From the NCBI GenBank assembly GCA_028289645.1, contig JANQOK010000015.1, positions 248,001 to 312,000 of the forward strand: 64,000 nucleotides of DNA, written 5' to 3'. Below are positions 1-10,717 of the stretch, piece after piece (the stretch's first letter is position 1; each line of letters begins with the position of its first letter). Made by a program: the position numbers and the translations under genes. Under the pieces are notes generated by a model. It did no database searches, was not told where the DNA came from, and saw only the letters and a program-made list of their open reading frames with translations. The stretch comes from Anderseniella sp. (lineage in GTDB: Bacteria; Pseudomonadota; Alphaproteobacteria; Rhizobiales; Aestuariivirgaceae).

Positions 1-651
1 CAGCAGATTGAACAGGGCCAGCTGTCATCCGGCAATCTTGAGCTGTTGTACCTGAGGTCCTGGCCCGATCTGTTCTTCTTGCAGATCCAGGGGTCCGGCC
101 GGGTGCGCCTGCGCGAAGGTGGCACCGTCCGGCTGGGCTATGCGGCCAAGACCGGTTTGCCCTATACGTCCATCGGCAAGGTTCTGATAGACCGCAAGGA
201 ACTGACCCGTGAAGAGATGTCTATGCAGGCTCTCAGGACCTGGCTGAAAGACAATCCCGGTCAGGCTCGCCAGGTCATGTGGGAAAACAAGTCCTACGTG
301 TTCTTCCGGGAGTTGCGTGATCTGGGTTCCGGCAGCGGACCGATCGGTGCCCAGAAACTGCCGCTGACACCATTGCGGTCACTGGCCGTCGACCGGCGCT
401 TCTGGGCGCTTGGTGTGCCGTTGTGGGTGTCGACGACAGTGTTTGCCAATGGCCGCCTTGAACCGTTCAACCGGCTCATGGTGGCCCAGGACACCGGCTC
501 GGCCATCAAGGGGCCTGCGCGCGGCGATGTGTTCATGGGGACCGGGAAGCAAGCGGGCCTTGATGCCGGCCTGATGGATCAGGCCGGGTCTCTTACCGCC
601 CTGGTGCCCCGGGCCCTGGCAACCCGGTTGCTGCGGAGATACGGCAAATGA
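1..651 (+). CDS. mltA: Membrane-bound lytic murein transglycosylase A, C-terminal part
   Basis: The reading frame is already open at base 1, so only the last 216 residues are present. MltA cleaves the MurNAc-GlcNAc bond of peptidoglycan in the periplasm, leaving 1,6-anhydro ends. What is seen fits the MltA barrel followed by the 3D domain: QIQGSGR near visible residue 28, and AQDTGSAIKG near residue 164, whose Asp is the expected catalytic acid of the 3D fold. The signal peptide and N-terminal domain lie outside the window. The stop codon overlaps the next start (ATGA), so the Smr gene is translationally coupled; this grouping is common in Hyphomicrobiales. Confidence 0.9.
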   Translation, partial: QQIEQGQLSSGNLELLYLRSWPDLFFLQIQGSGRVRLREGGTVRLGYAAKTGLPYTSIGKVLIDRKELTREEMSMQALRTWLKDNPGQARQVMWENKSYVFFRELRDLGSGSGPIGAQKLPLTPLRSLAVDRRFWALGVPLWVSTTVFANGRLEPFNRLMVAQDTGSAIKGPARGDVFMGTGKQAGLDAGLMDQAGSLTALVPRALATRLLRRYGK

Positions 652-1286
652 CAAAGCCCGGCACAGCTCCGCCCGGCCCGCGTGCCGGCCAGATGAAGGA
701 TGACGACCACGACGTCTGGGAACAGGTGACCCGAACCGTCAAGCCGTTGAACCGGCTGCCTTATGTGAAGCCCGCTGCGCAGGCCAAGCCGGCGCTGCCG
801 GTTTCACAACATGAACGCAATGGCAAGACCGTGCCCAAATCCGTCGATCCGGTGCGCAAGGCAGCCCGGTCCATCGCCCGGCAGGCCATGCATCAGCAGC
901 CGCACAACAATCTCGACCGCCGGCATCGGCAGAAACTGTCGCGTGGCAATGTCGACATCGAGGCACGGCTGGACCTGCATGGGCAGTCCGTGGAGCGGGC
1001 CCGCATGTCGCTGCTGGGATTTCTGCAGTCCTCGCGGGAACGCGGTTGCCGCAACGTGCTGGTCATTACCGGCAAGGGGGCGTCCCCGTTCACCAGGCAC
1101 ACTTTGCATTCAGCCGAAGTGTTCCTGGCACCGGAACGTTTAGGACGTCTGCGCGCTGAGTTCCCGCGCTGGATGGCACAGCAGGAGTTCGCGTCCCACG
1201 TCGTCGGATTTCAGCCGGCCCATCCGCGCCATGGCGGCGGTGGCGCCTTTTATGTCCGGCTGAAGCGAAAGGCTGGCCGGCCATGA
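648..1286 (+). CDS. Smr (small MutS-related) domain protein
   Basis: A 212-residue protein with a basic, low-complexity N-terminal half (about 1-100) and a C-terminal Smr domain (about 105-205). Diagnostic motifs are LDLHG at 108-112, ITGKG at 140-144 and a closing glycine-rich strand ending FYVRLKR. Smr domains are nucleic-acid nicking or binding modules; stand-alone proteobacterial forms are linked to rescue of stalled ribosomes and mRNA cleavage, but the substrate here cannot be told from sequence. It overlaps mltA upstream and the XRE gene downstream by ATGA-type four-base junctions, so the three form one operon. Confidence 0.85.
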   Translation: MTKPGTAPPGPRAGQMKDDDHDVWEQVTRTVKPLNRLPYVKPAAQAKPALPVSQHERNGKTVPKSVDPVRKAARSIARQAMHQQPHNNLDRRHRQKLSRGNVDIEARLDLHGQSVERARMSLLGFLQSSRERGCRNVLVITGKGASPFTRHTLHSAEVFLAPERLGRLRAEFPRWMAQQEFASHVVGFQPAHPRHGGGGAFYVRLKRKAGRP

Positions 1287-1652
1287 CGCCGTTCGGAGAA
1301 AAAATCCGCGCCTTGCGAAAGGCCCGTGGCGTCACCATGAAGCAGATGGCACAGGCAATCGGTGTCAGCGCGCCTTACCTGTCGGCGCTTGAGAACGGCA
1401 AGCGCGGCCTGCCGAGCTGGTACCTGGTGCAGCGTATTATCGCCTACTTCAACATCATCTGGGACGAGGCCGAAGACATTGCCGAGCTGGCCCGCCTGTC
1501 ACATCCCCGCGCCGTGATTGACACATCGGATCTGTCGCCGCGGGCAACGGAACTGGCCAACCGCCTCGCTGACAGCATATCCCGGTTGAGCGAGCAAGAT
1601 CTGCAGAAACATCTGCAGCTGCTTGATCAGGCCGACCCTGCCGGCAGCAAGC

Positions 1653-1663
<11 letters not shown>
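1283..1663 (+). CDS. XRE-family helix-turn-helix regulator
   Basis: A 126-residue protein with a lambda-Cro-type HTH at about residues 5-60 ([20 protein letters not shown], then [16 protein letters not shown]). The C-terminal half (about 65-126) is predicted helical with no recognised ligand domain. It overlaps the Smr gene by four bases. Its 3' end runs 11 bases into the 3' end of hslU on the other strand, so the two operons converge without a spacer or terminator. The target is unknown; the family is a usual third member of the mltA-smr cluster in Hyphomicrobiales. Confidence 0.8.
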
Positions 1664-2960
<1,297 letters not shown>

Positions 2961-2984
2961 GGTGGTGAATTGTCCTAGCGTCTG

Positions 2985-3548
2985 TTAAGCGTCGGTTTTG
3001 TCGAGTTTTTCGACGGTCACGTTTTCATTGGTGAAAACACAAATGTCCGCGGCGATTTTCATGGCACGCTTGGCGATCTGTTCCGCGTCCATATCGCTGT
3101 CCGCCAGGGCGCGCGCCGCGGCCAGCGCATAGTTGCCGCCGGAGCCGATGGCGATGATGCCGTTTTCCGGTTCAAGCACGTCGCCGGTGCCGGTGAGCAC
3201 CAGGCTGGTCTCGCGGTCGGCAACAATCATCATCGCTTCCAGCCGGCGCAGGTACCTGTCGGTGCGCCAGTCCTTAGCCAGCTCGACGCAGGCCCTGGTC
3301 AACTGGTTGGGGTATTGCTCAAGCTTGGCCTCCAGCCGTTCGAACAGGGTCATGGCATCTGCCGTGGCACCGGCGAAGCCGGCAATGACATCGCCCTTGC
3401 CCAGCGGCCGCACCTTGCGGGCGTTCGACTTTATCACCGTGTTGGACAGGCTGACCTGGCCGTCTCCCGCAACCACCACGGAATTGCCCTTGCGGACGGT
3501 AACGATCGTCGTTCCGTGCCAAAGGCTGGCATCGCTGTTATGTGTCAT
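2985..3548 (-). CDS. hslV: ATP-dependent protease peptidase subunit HslV
   Basis: A 187-residue N-terminal-nucleophile hydrolase, the proteasome-like peptidase ring of HslUV. The catalytic threonine should be Thr13 in [11 protein letters not shown], so a 12-residue propeptide ([12 protein letters not shown]) must be removed autocatalytically. E. coli HslV has only the initiator Met before this Thr; a propeptide is usual in alphaproteobacteria. Other family signatures are [24 protein letters not shown] and [19 protein letters not shown]. It is the first gene of hslV-hslU and divergent from hisB across 157 bases that hold a promoter candidate. Confidence 0.97.
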   Translation of the reverse strand: MTHNSDASLWHGTTIVTVRKGNSVVVAGDGQVSLSNTVIKSNARKVRPLGKGDVIAGFAGATADAMTLFERLEAKLEQYPNQLTRACVELAKDWRTDRYLRRLEAMMIVADRETSLVLTGTGDVLEPENGIIAIGSGGNYALAAARALADSDMDAEQIAKRAMKIAADICVFTNENVTVEKLDKTDA

Positions 3549-3597
3549 TCATCAACTTTCAGTTGCATCCATTTGCTTATCTGGGAACTGCCTATGG

Positions 3598-3627
3598 CCA
3601 ATAAAAGACCCTGCCCGGTTAATCAAG
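3598..3627 (-). promoter_or_regulatory. Candidate hslVU promoter
   Basis: On the minus strand TTGATT (bases 3621-3626) is followed after 17 bases by TATTGG (3598-3603). The same stretch can be read as heat-shock-like, with CTTGAT then CTTTTATT 14 bases later, which would suit hslVU as a known RpoH target. Neither reading is a close consensus match, so the factor is left open. Confidence 0.35.
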
Positions 3628-3705
3628 CCATGGTTGGGGCCTTGCGTCGCCGTCGCAGCCTGCTAAAAGTCAGCCCGAACAGGCGCATCACGACGGAAGT
3701 TAACC

Positions 3706-4305
3706 ATGCGAACGGCCAGTATAACACGCAAGACCAACGAGACCGACGTCAGCGTTGAGGTTAACCTTGACGGAACCGGTAAACGCTCGATTGCGACCGG
3801 TGTCGGATTTCTGGATCACATGCTTGACCAGCTGTCGCGCCATTCGCTGATCGACATGACAATCAAGACCGACGGCGACCTGCACATCGACATGCATCAC
3901 ACCACCGAAGATACCGGTATTGCGCTCGGTCAGGCGATATCCGATGCCTTGGGTGACCGCCGCGGCATACGCCGGTATGGCCATGCCTACCTGGCCATGG
4001 ACGAAGCGCTGTCGCGGGCCAGCATTGATGTCTCCGGCCGGCCGTTTCTGGTATGGCGGACCGAGTTCAGTGCCGACAAGATCGGCGACATGGATACCGA
4101 ACTGTTCCGCGAGTTCTTTCAGGCGTTTTCCCACAATGCCGGTATGACCGTGCACATTGAGACTTTGTATGGTGTCAACAATCACCATATTGCAGAAAGC
4201 TGCTTCAAGGCGGTGGCCCGCGCTTTGCGCGATTGCCTCGAAATTGACCCGCGTATGCCTGATGTTGTCCCGTCGACCAAGGGAACCCTGGGCGGAGAAG
4301 GATAA
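3706..4305 (+). CDS. hisB: Imidazoleglycerol-phosphate dehydratase
   Basis: A 199-residue monofunctional IGPD, converting imidazole-glycerol phosphate to imidazole-acetol phosphate in histidine synthesis. Family motifs are [16 protein letters not shown] near residue 32, the metal-binding [14 protein letters not shown] near 65, and [15 protein letters not shown] toward the C-terminus. There is no phosphatase domain of the enteric bifunctional type. It is the first gene of the his cluster here and lies four bases ahead of the DUF2628 gene. Confidence 0.97.
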   Translation: MRTASITRKTNETDVSVEVNLDGTGKRSIATGVGFLDHMLDQLSRHSLIDMTIKTDGDLHIDMHHTTEDTGIALGQAISDALGDRRGIRRYGHAYLAMDEALSRASIDVSGRPFLVWRTEFSADKIGDMDTELFREFFQAFSHNAGMTVHIETLYGVNNHHIAESCFKAVARALRDCLEIDPRMPDVVPSTKGTLGGEG

Positions 4306-4309
4306 TCTG

Positions 4310-4708
4310 ATGCTGACCTATACGGCTCACAGCAAACCGGAACCGCAGGTCCAGGGTCAGGCGGAAGACGGCAAGGGCGTCATCTTCGTAAAGGACGGCT
4401 TTTCCTGGCCGGCCTTCTTCATCCCGTTTTTCTGGATGCTGTGGCATCGGCTGTGGCTGCCGCTCGTAGGTTATCTCGTTGTCGTAGTGCTCATCGCACT
4501 GGCCGGTTACGGGTTTTCCTGGCCGGACAACCTCACCGGCGGTGTCGGCCTTCTGGCCAACCTGTTCTTTGGCTTTGAAGGCAACAACTTCCGCCGCCGG
4601 GCGTTGACCAGGCGTGGCTATGACGAGATTGCCGACATTGTCGCGGATAATGGCGAAGAAGCCTCCTACCGGTTTTTTGCGGCCCGGCTTTCGGATCAGA
4701 ACGGATAG
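4310..4708 (+). CDS. DUF2628 family small membrane protein
   Basis: A 132-residue protein of unknown function. An acidic/polar N-terminus of about 30 residues is followed by two or three hydrophobic segments (about 35-85) with FSWPAFFIPFFWMLWHRLW, then NLFFGFEGNNFRRRALTRRGY, the part most typical of DUF2628, and a soluble tail. The start chosen is the first Met after hisB, four bases beyond its stop, and excludes an out-of-frame extension into hisB. Its place between hisB and hisH is shared by many Hyphomicrobiales, but nothing in the sequence links it to histidine chemistry. Confidence 0.8.
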   Translation: MLTYTAHSKPEPQVQGQAEDGKGVIFVKDGFSWPAFFIPFFWMLWHRLWLPLVGYLVVVVLIALAGYGFSWPDNLTGGVGLLANLFFGFEGNNFRRRALTRRGYDEIADIVADNGEEASYRFFAARLSDQNG

Positions 4709-4714
4709 TGAAGC

Positions 4715-5365
4715 ATGCGGGTTGCTATCATCGACTACGGCTCAGGTAACCTGCGCTCGGCCCAGAAGTCGTTTGAAAGGGCCGCCTCTGCGCTGGATGG
4801 AAATGCCAGCATCGAGCTGGTTGACACGCCGGAACAGCTGGCAGGAGCAGACCGGGTAGTGCTGCCGGGAGTTGGTGCCTATCGCGACTGTTACGATGGC
4901 ATTCACGCCATTGACGGTATGTGGCAGGCCATCGAGGAGCACTGCACTGCGAGGGCCCGGCCGTTCCTGGGGATATGTGTCGGCATGCAGCTGATGGCGA
5001 CACGCGGCCTTGAACATACGGTCACACCGGGCTTTGACTGGATAAGCGGCGAGGTTGACAGAATCGAGGTTGGTAGTGCCGATCTCAAGATCCCGCACAT
5101 GGGCTGGAACACGCTCGACGTGGTGCAACCGCATGCATTGCTGAACGGCATCGAGACGGGTCCTGACGGTCAGCACGCCTACTTTGTGCACTCCTATCAC
5201 CTGCGGGCAGACGATGCTGCCGATGTTGTTGCCACAGCCCGTTATGGAGAGCCGATCACGGCAATGGTTGCCAATGGCAACATGGCAGGCACACAGTTTC
5301 ACCCGGAGAAGAGCCAGACCCTCGGCCTGGCTCTGATTTCGAATTTCCTGACTTGGTCACCGTGA
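4715..5365 (+). CDS. hisH: Imidazole glycerol phosphate synthase, glutaminase subunit HisH
   Basis: A 216-residue class I glutamine amidotransferase that supplies ammonia to HisF. The nucleophile is Cys88 in LGICVGMQLM; the His-Glu pair is in FHPEKS near the C-terminus. The oxyanion strand PGVGAYRDCY is at 51-60, and GWN and YFVHSYH are the family's other conserved segments. It starts six bases after the DUF2628 stop and is followed by hisA after 14 bases. HisH and HisF are both present, as the complex requires. Confidence 0.97.
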   Translation: MRVAIIDYGSGNLRSAQKSFERAASALDGNASIELVDTPEQLAGADRVVLPGVGAYRDCYDGIHAIDGMWQAIEEHCTARARPFLGICVGMQLMATRGLEHTVTPGFDWISGEVDRIEVGSADLKIPHMGWNTLDVVQPHALLNGIETGPDGQHAYFVHSYHLRADDAADVVATARYGEPITAMVANGNMAGTQFHPEKSQTLGLALISNFLTWSP

Positions 5366-5379
5366 GGAACGCTTAAGCA

Positions 5380-6117
5380 ATGATTCTTTTCCCGGCGATT
5401 GACCTTAAGGATGGCCAGTGTGTCCGCCTGAAACTTGGCGACATGGAGCAGGTGACGGTCTTTGCAAATGACCCCGCGGCACAGGCGAAAGCGTTTCAGG
5501 ACCAGGGCTTCGAATACCTGCACCTGGTGGATCTGAACGGCGCGTTTGCTGGCAAGTCGGTCAATGGCGAGGCCGTCGAGGCCATATTGCAGGCCGTGTC
5601 GATCCCGGTTCAGCTTGGTGGCGGTATCCGCGACCTGGATGCCATTGCCGATTGGCTGGACAAGGGCATTGCCCGGGTCATTCTCGGCACGCTCGCGGTT
5701 CGCGATCCCGACCTGGTGCGTCGCGCCTGCCGCGAGTTTCCCGGCCGGATTGCAGTCGGCATCGATGCCAAGGGCGGCCACGTCGCGGTTGAAGGCTGGG
5801 CTGAAAGCTCCACCTTGAGCGTTCTGGACCTGGCATCCAAGTTTGAAGACGCCGGTGTTTCCGCTATCATCTACACGGACATTGACCGGGACGGTATCCT
5901 GGCCGGCCTCAACATAAAATCCACACTGGAACTGGCACGTGCCACGCAGATTCCGGTCATTGCCAGCGGCGGGCTAGCATCCATGGACGATATCCGGCGG
6001 TTGACACAGCAGGACTGTGCGGTGCTGGAAGGCGCCATCAGCGGACGGGCGCTGTATGATGGGCGCATCGACCCGGCGCTGGCGCTCAAAACCCTGAAAG
6101 AGGCCGCTCATGCTTAA
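5380..6117 (+). CDS. hisA: ProFAR isomerase HisA
   Basis: A 245-residue TIM-barrel enzyme that isomerises ProFAR to PRFAR. The N-terminal [14 protein letters not shown] carries the catalytic Asp8. The second half holds the matching motif [11 protein letters not shown], and the phosphate-binding loops QLGGGIRD and IASGGLAS sit in each half-barrel. Length is standard. It overlaps hisF by eight bases, consistent with coupled translation of the two homologous barrels. Confidence 0.97.
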   Translation: MILFPAIDLKDGQCVRLKLGDMEQVTVFANDPAAQAKAFQDQGFEYLHLVDLNGAFAGKSVNGEAVEAILQAVSIPVQLGGGIRDLDAIADWLDKGIARVILGTLAVRDPDLVRRACREFPGRIAVGIDAKGGHVAVEGWAESSTLSVLDLASKFEDAGVSAIIYTDIDRDGILAGLNIKSTLELARATQIPVIASGGLASMDDIRRLTQQDCAVLEGAISGRALYDGRIDPALALKTLKEAAHA

Positions 6118-6883
6118 GGCGCGCATCATACCCTGTCTCGACGTGAAGGATGGCCGCGTCGTCAAAGGGGTCAATTTTGTCGACCTGCGCGATGCCGGTG
6201 ACCCGGTTGAAATCGCCAAGGCCTATGACGCGGCAGGTGCCGACGAGCTGTGCTTTCTTGACATCACCGCAACTCATGAAAATCGCGGCATTATCTTTGA
6301 CGTCGTGCGCCAGACCGCTGAACAGTGCTTCATGCCGCTGACCGTGGGCGGTGGCGTGCGCACCACCGACGACATACGCAAGCTGCTGCTGGCCGGTGCC
6401 GACAAAGTGTCGATCAACACAGCGGCGGTGAAGAATCCCGACTTCGTGGCCGAGGCCGCCCGCAAGTTCGGTTCTCAGTGTATCGTGGTTGCCGTCGACG
6501 CCAAGCGGGTCAGCGGCGATGATGAGCTGCTGCGCTGGGAGATTTTCACCCATGGCGGACGCGAGCCGACCGGCATCGATGCCATCGAGTTTTCCCGCAA
6601 GGTGGTGGCATTGGGCGCCGGCGAAATTCTTCTGACCTCCATGGACAGGGATGGCACCGGCGACGGCTTTGACATCGATCTGACCCGGGCTGTGTCGCGC
6701 GCCGTCAACGTGCCGGTCATCGCGTCCGGCGGCGTCGGGTCATTGCAGCATCTGGTCGACGGCATCACGCAGGCTGAAGCCAGCGCCGTGCTTGCCGCGT
6801 CTATTTTCCATTTTGGGACCTATACGATTTCCGAAGCCAAGCAATTCATGGCACAACAGGGCGTGCCGGTGCGGCTGGTTTAG
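6110..6883 (+). CDS. hisF: Imidazole glycerol phosphate synthase, cyclase subunit HisF
   Basis: A 257-residue TIM barrel that condenses PRFAR with ammonia from HisH to give IGP and AICAR. The catalytic Asp11 is in [12 protein letters not shown] and the second Asp in VVAVDAKRV near 130. Phosphate loops are VGGGVRT and VIASGGVGS. It is distinguished from HisA by KGVNF after the first motif and by [11 protein letters not shown]. It overlaps the hisA 3' end and is followed by hisE after 27 bases. Confidence 0.97.
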   Translation: MLKARIIPCLDVKDGRVVKGVNFVDLRDAGDPVEIAKAYDAAGADELCFLDITATHENRGIIFDVVRQTAEQCFMPLTVGGGVRTTDDIRKLLLAGADKVSINTAAVKNPDFVAEAARKFGSQCIVVAVDAKRVSGDDELLRWEIFTHGGREPTGIDAIEFSRKVVALGAGEILLTSMDRDGTGDGFDIDLTRAVSRAVNVPVIASGGVGSLQHLVDGITQAEASAVLAASIFHFGTYTISEAKQFMAQQGVPVRLV

Positions 6884-6910
6884 CTGTCCGCACCGGAACT
6901 GGAGACCACA

Positions 6911-7249
6911 ATGCAAACCGAGGACAAATTGCAGACGCTGGCCCGCCTGGAGGCAATTATCGCGTCACGGGCCGCTGCCGCCGACGGGGAAACGTCCTAT
7001 ACTGCCGGGCTGCTGGCTGCTGGACCGGAAAAGTGCGCGCGCAAGTTCGGCGAAGAGGCCATCGAGCTGATACTTGCATCGCAGGGCAGGGATGCAAATC
7101 ACACAAAGGCGGAGGCCGCGGATGTGGTGTATCATCTGCTTGTACTGTTGAAGGCGACGGGCGTTTCGCTGGACCAGGTGATGGATGAACTGCACAACCG
7201 GTTCTCGCAAAGCGGTCTGGAAGAAAAGGCATCCCGCAGTCCGGGTTGA
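6911..7249 (+). CDS. hisE: Phosphoribosyl-ATP diphosphatase
   Basis: A 112-residue all-alpha MazG-like pyrophosphatase for the second step of histidine synthesis. The conserved core is KKFGEEAIE-like (here [13 protein letters not shown], near 40-52), with [13 protein letters not shown] near 68-80 supplying the Mg-binding acidic residues. The HisI cyclohydrolase is not fused to it and is not in this window. It is the last his gene here; coaA starts 10 bases after its stop. Confidence 0.95.
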   Translation: MQTEDKLQTLARLEAIIASRAAAADGETSYTAGLLAAGPEKCARKFGEEAIELILASQGRDANHTKAEAADVVYHLLVLLKATGVSLDQVMDELHNRFSQSGLEEKASRSPG

Positions 7250-7259
7250 TATATGTGCC

Positions 7260-8210
7260 ATGGATCAGAACACATCACAGCTTTCTCCGTATCGCATTTT
7301 CACGCGAACCGAGTGGGCCAAGCTTCGCGCCGATACGCCGCTGACCCTGACCGCGGAAGAAGTCGAGGAACTGCGCGGTGTCAACGATCGCGTCAACCTG
7401 GACGAAGTGGTGGCCATCTACCTGCCGTTGTCACGGTTGCTGAACCTGTACGTGGCGGCCAGCCAGGACCTGTTCTCGGTCACCCAGAACTTTCTCGGCG
7501 GCAACAACCACAAGGTGCCCTACATCATCGGCATTGCCGGCTCCGTGGCGGGCGGCAAAAGCACCACTGCCAGAATTCTGCGCGGGCTGCTGGCACGCTG
7601 GCCCAATCATCCCAAGGTGGCGCTGCTGCCGACGGACGGCTTTCTGCTGCCCAATGCGGTGCTTGAACGCGAAGGGCTGATGAACCGGAAAGGCTTTCCT
7701 GAAAGCTACGACTTGCCGGTCCTGTTGAAGTTCCTGGCTGACATCAAGGCCGGCAATCACAATGTCCAGGCGCCGGTCTATTCGCACATCAGCTATGATA
7801 TCGAGCCGGGCAAGCAGATCACCATCGACCAGCCCGACATACTGATTGTCGAGGGGCTCAACGTGCTGCAGACCGGCCGGCCGCCGCGTGACGGCAAGGC
7901 CATACCCTACGTCTCGGACTATTTCGACTTCTCGATCTTCATCGACGCTGACGAAAACGATCTGCGCACCTGGTATGTCAACCGGTTCTTCTCGTTTCGC
8001 GAAACCGCTTTTGCCGACCCCAAATCATACTTCCACAGGTATTCGAAACTGTCAGACGTGGAAGCTCAGGAAACCGCGACCCGGATCTGGGAGACGGTCA
8101 ACCTGGTCAATCTGCGCGAGAATGTTTTGCCGACGCGGCAGCGCGCCGACCTGATATTGCGCAAGGGTCCGGATCACCTGATCAACTCAGTGTATCTGAG
8201 AAAGCTTTAA
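7260..8210 (+). CDS. coaA: Type I pantothenate kinase
   Basis: A 316-residue P-loop kinase that phosphorylates pantothenate, the regulated entry step of coenzyme A synthesis. The Walker A region [12 protein letters not shown] is at 91-102, and [20 protein letters not shown] and [11 protein letters not shown] follow in family order. The start was set at MDQNTSQ, which leaves a 10-base gap from hisE rather than a long overlap. Its TAA overlaps the stop of the convergent adenosine kinase gene by four bases. Histidine and CoA genes are commonly joined in this way in Hyphomicrobiales. Confidence 0.96.
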   Translation: MDQNTSQLSPYRIFTRTEWAKLRADTPLTLTAEEVEELRGVNDRVNLDEVVAIYLPLSRLLNLYVAASQDLFSVTQNFLGGNNHKVPYIIGIAGSVAGGKSTTARILRGLLARWPNHPKVALLPTDGFLLPNAVLEREGLMNRKGFPESYDLPVLLKFLADIKAGNHNVQAPVYSHISYDIEPGKQITIDQPDILIVEGLNVLQTGRPPRDGKAIPYVSDYFDFSIFIDADENDLRTWYVNRFFSFRETAFADPKSYFHRYSKLSDVEAQETATRIWETVNLVNLRENVLPTRQRADLILRKGPDHLINSVYLRKL

Positions 8211-9184
8211 ACTAGCGATTTGAGCGGCGCTTGCGGCCTTGCTCCGATATGCGAGATGATTTCTGCCGCCGCCACATGCCCGAGCCGGGCGCATTCGGCC
8301 ACCGGCTTGCCATGCGCGTGCCCGAACAGGAATCCGGACGCATAAAGGTCACCGGCACCGGTGGTGTCCACCACCTGTTCAACCGGCTCAGCCGCAACTT
8401 CGGTCACCGTGTCTCCGCTGACGATGGCGCTGCCCTTTTCGGAGCGCGTAATCGCGGCAAGCGAACAGTCCTGCGCAACGGCCGCCATCGCCTCCTGCAG
8501 GCTTGATGTCTGGTACAGCGACAGGATCTCGGCCTCGTTGGCAAACAGGATGTCGACGCCGTCGCGGATCAGCGCCAGGAAGCTGTCCCGGTGCCGGTCG
8601 ACGCAAAATGAATCCGACAGGGTAAGCGCAACCTGGCGCCCGTTGCCGCCGGCGAGCTTTGCGGCTTTCCGGAAAGCCTGCTTGGCATTGGGCCGGTCCC
8701 ACAGATAGCCTTCCAGGTAGGTGATGGTGGCGGACGCCACCTGCGGTTCGCTGACATCGTCAGGCCCCAGCATGGCGCATGCCCCCAGGTAGGTGGACAT
8801 TGTCCGCTGTCCGTCGGGCGTCACGATCACGATGCAGCGTGCCGTCTGCGGCCCGCCACTGAGCGCAGGCGTGTCGAAACTGACCCCGGAAGCCCGAATG
8901 TCATGGGCGAACACATCGCCCATCTGGTCAGTCGCCACCTTGCCGATATAGGCCGCGGTGCCGCCCAGCGACGTGACCCCGGCAATGGTGTTCGCCGCCG
9001 ATCCACCGGAAATCTCTGTGGCCGGTCCGATCTTGTCATACAGCGACACAGCATCATCTTCATCGATCAGCAGCATGGCGCCCTTGTCGAGGGCGTTGTC
9101 GGCGAGGAAGCTGTCGTCGTGGCGTGCGATTACATCGACGATCGCATTGCCGATTCCAAGGACGTCTGCATTTTTCTGCGGCAT
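8207..9184 (-). CDS. PfkB-family adenosine kinase
   Basis: A 325-residue ribokinase-fold sugar/nucleoside kinase. The N-terminal PfkB segment [16 protein letters not shown] is near 55-70. The C-terminal signature [18 protein letters not shown] contains the anion hole and the catalytic Asp. The N-terminal [14 protein letters not shown] is typical of the adenosine kinase subgroup common in alphaproteobacteria, so adenosine is the likely substrate, but another nucleoside or sugar cannot be excluded. The start chosen is [10 protein letters not shown]; the upstream in-frame extension has no family counterpart. The gene converges on coaA with overlapping stop codons. Confidence 0.85.
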   Translation of the reverse strand: MPQKNADVLGIGNAIVDVIARHDDSFLADNALDKGAMLLIDEDDAVSLYDKIGPATEISGGSAANTIAGVTSLGGTAAYIGKVATDQMGDVFAHDIRASGVSFDTPALSGGPQTARCIVIVTPDGQRTMSTYLGACAMLGPDDVSEPQVASATITYLEGYLWDRPNAKQAFRKAAKLAGGNGRQVALTLSDSFCVDRHRDSFLALIRDGVDILFANEAEILSLYQTSSLQEAMAAVAQDCSLAAITRSEKGSAIVSGDTVTEVAAEPVEQVVDTTGAGDLYASGFLFGHAHGKPVAECARLGHVAAAEIISHIGARPQAPLKSLV

Positions 9185-9324
9185 AGGGAGGTTCCGGATC
9201 AGGAGTAAGGTAGGTGCGCACGTGCATACACAAATAACGGGCTGCGTTGCAATCGGCACTTGCATGAGTAGCGGGATCTTCTTATTTGCCAGACACAGCC
9301 GCATACCAGTTTGAAAGCCGTTTC

Positions 9325-10002
9325 ATGATCTCCTCAGCATTCCGTGCCATGCGTGATGTTCTGTCACCCGAGTTCCGTTCCATCCTGTGGAAAGCTATCG
9401 GACTGACACTGTTGGTCTTCATCGGCGTGCTGGCGACATTGTGGATTGGCCGGGAGGCCCTGCTCGTCCTGCCCTGGCCCTGGCTCGACGAGGTCATCGC
9501 CGGTGCGGCGAGCCTGGTGCTGCTGGTGGTGTTTTTCTTCCTGATGGCACCGGTAACGGCCATCTTCGCCGGCCTGTTTCTGGATACCGCAGCTGACATT
9601 GTCGAAGTCAGTCACTATCCGCACGACCCCAGGGGGACGCCGCCGTCTGCCTGGTCGTCTGCACTAATGGGATTGCAGTTCGGCCTGCTGGTGCTGGCGG
9701 TGAACATCCTGGTGCTGCCGACGGTGTTTTTCGGCATAGGCGTGGCCATAATGCTGATCGCCAATGCCTACCTGCTGGGCCGGGAGTACTTCACCATGGT
9801 TGCCATGCGCCACATGACGGTAAGGCAGGCGGCGAGTTTGAGAAAACTGAATTCAGGCCGTGTCTGGGCGGCCGGTCTGGTGCCTGCCGGTCTTGCCCTG
9901 ATCCCGTTTCTGAACATCCTTGTACCGTTGTTCTCAACTTCCTATTTCGTTCATATTTTCAAGAAGATAGCCATGGACGAGCAGGCCGCACAGCCGGCTT
10001 AG
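9325..10002 (+). CDS. EI24 / CysZ-like membrane protein
   Basis: A 225-residue integral membrane protein with four to five hydrophobic stretches (about 18-40, 58-85, 118-150 and 190-212) and the EI24-domain feature of short polar loops such as EVSHYPHDPRGTPPS after the second helix. E. coli CysZ is a sulfate transporter of this superfamily, but no cys genes are nearby and the family is broad, so transport of sulfate is not claimed. The start at MISSAFRAMRDV is preferred over an upstream TTG in the same frame. Its TAG overlaps the stop of the convergent nth gene. Confidence 0.8.
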   Translation: MISSAFRAMRDVLSPEFRSILWKAIGLTLLVFIGVLATLWIGREALLVLPWPWLDEVIAGAASLVLLVVFFFLMAPVTAIFAGLFLDTAADIVEVSHYPHDPRGTPPSAWSSALMGLQFGLLVLAVNILVLPTVFFGIGVAIMLIANAYLLGREYFTMVAMRHMTVRQAASLRKLNSGRVWAAGLVPAGLALIPFLNILVPLFSTSYFVHIFKKIAMDEQAAQPA

Positions 10003-10649
10003 ATGCTCTTGCCGGGAAACAGGCAGATGTCTGAAATCAGGCATCTTTCACATTCCGGCTTGCGTGCCTTGCAGATGTAGCGCCCATGCAGGATCAGCCA
10101 GTGATGGGCGTGCAGCAGGTAGGCTTTCGGCACCCGCTTCAGCAGTTCCTGCTCAACCGCCAGGACCGTCTTGCCGGGCGCCAGGCCGACCCGGTTGGCG
10201 AGCCGGAACAGGTGCGTATCGACGGCGATGGTAGGTTGCCCGAAGCAGATGTTCAGCACCACGTTGGCGGTCTTCCTGCCGACTCCGGGCAAGGCTTCCA
10301 GCGCCTCGCGGCTGTCCGGCACCTTGCTGTCGTGCTTGTCCACCAGCTCGTGCGACAGGGCGATGACATTCTTTGCCTTGTTGCGGTAGAGCCCGATGGT
10401 GCGGATATATTCGCGAACCTGATCTTCACCAAGCGCCAGCATCTTCTCCGGAGTGTCGGCAACTTGAAACAGGCTGCGGGTGGCCTTGTTGACGCCTTCG
10501 TCTGTGGCCTGTGCCGACAGCACCACGGCCACCAGGAAGGTGAACGTGTTGACCGAGTTCAGTTCGCCTTCCGGATTCGGATTGTTGTCGGCGAACCGCT
10601 GGAACACCTGCTCCATTTCTGCGGCATTGAGTTTCTTGCGCCGTGCCAT
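9999..10649 (-). CDS. nth: Endonuclease III
   Basis: A 216-residue bifunctional DNA glycosylase/AP lyase that removes oxidised pyrimidines in base excision repair. The helix-hairpin-helix LPGVGRKTANVVL contains the catalytic Lys. VDTHLFRLANRVG contains the catalytic Asp. A [4Fe-4S] cluster loop with C-x6-C-x2-C-x5-C spacing ends the protein (CKARKPECERCLISDIC). The start MARRKKLNAAEM matches the usual family beginning. It is divergent from the DUF2244 gene, and the last bases converge on the EI24 gene with a four-base stop overlap. Confidence 0.97.
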   Translation of the reverse strand: MARRKKLNAAEMEQVFQRFADNNPNPEGELNSVNTFTFLVAVVLSAQATDEGVNKATRSLFQVADTPEKMLALGEDQVREYIRTIGLYRNKAKNVIALSHELVDKHDSKVPDSREALEALPGVGRKTANVVLNICFGQPTIAVDTHLFRLANRVGLAPGKTVLAVEQELLKRVPKAYLLHAHHWLILHGRYICKARKPECERCLISDICLFPGKSI

Positions 10650-10717
10650 TGAAAATGCTCTCCTTTGCGGGTGCCGCGAGCAACCGGTTTCGATGCAAAT
10701 CGTAAAGTTGCTCAAGC

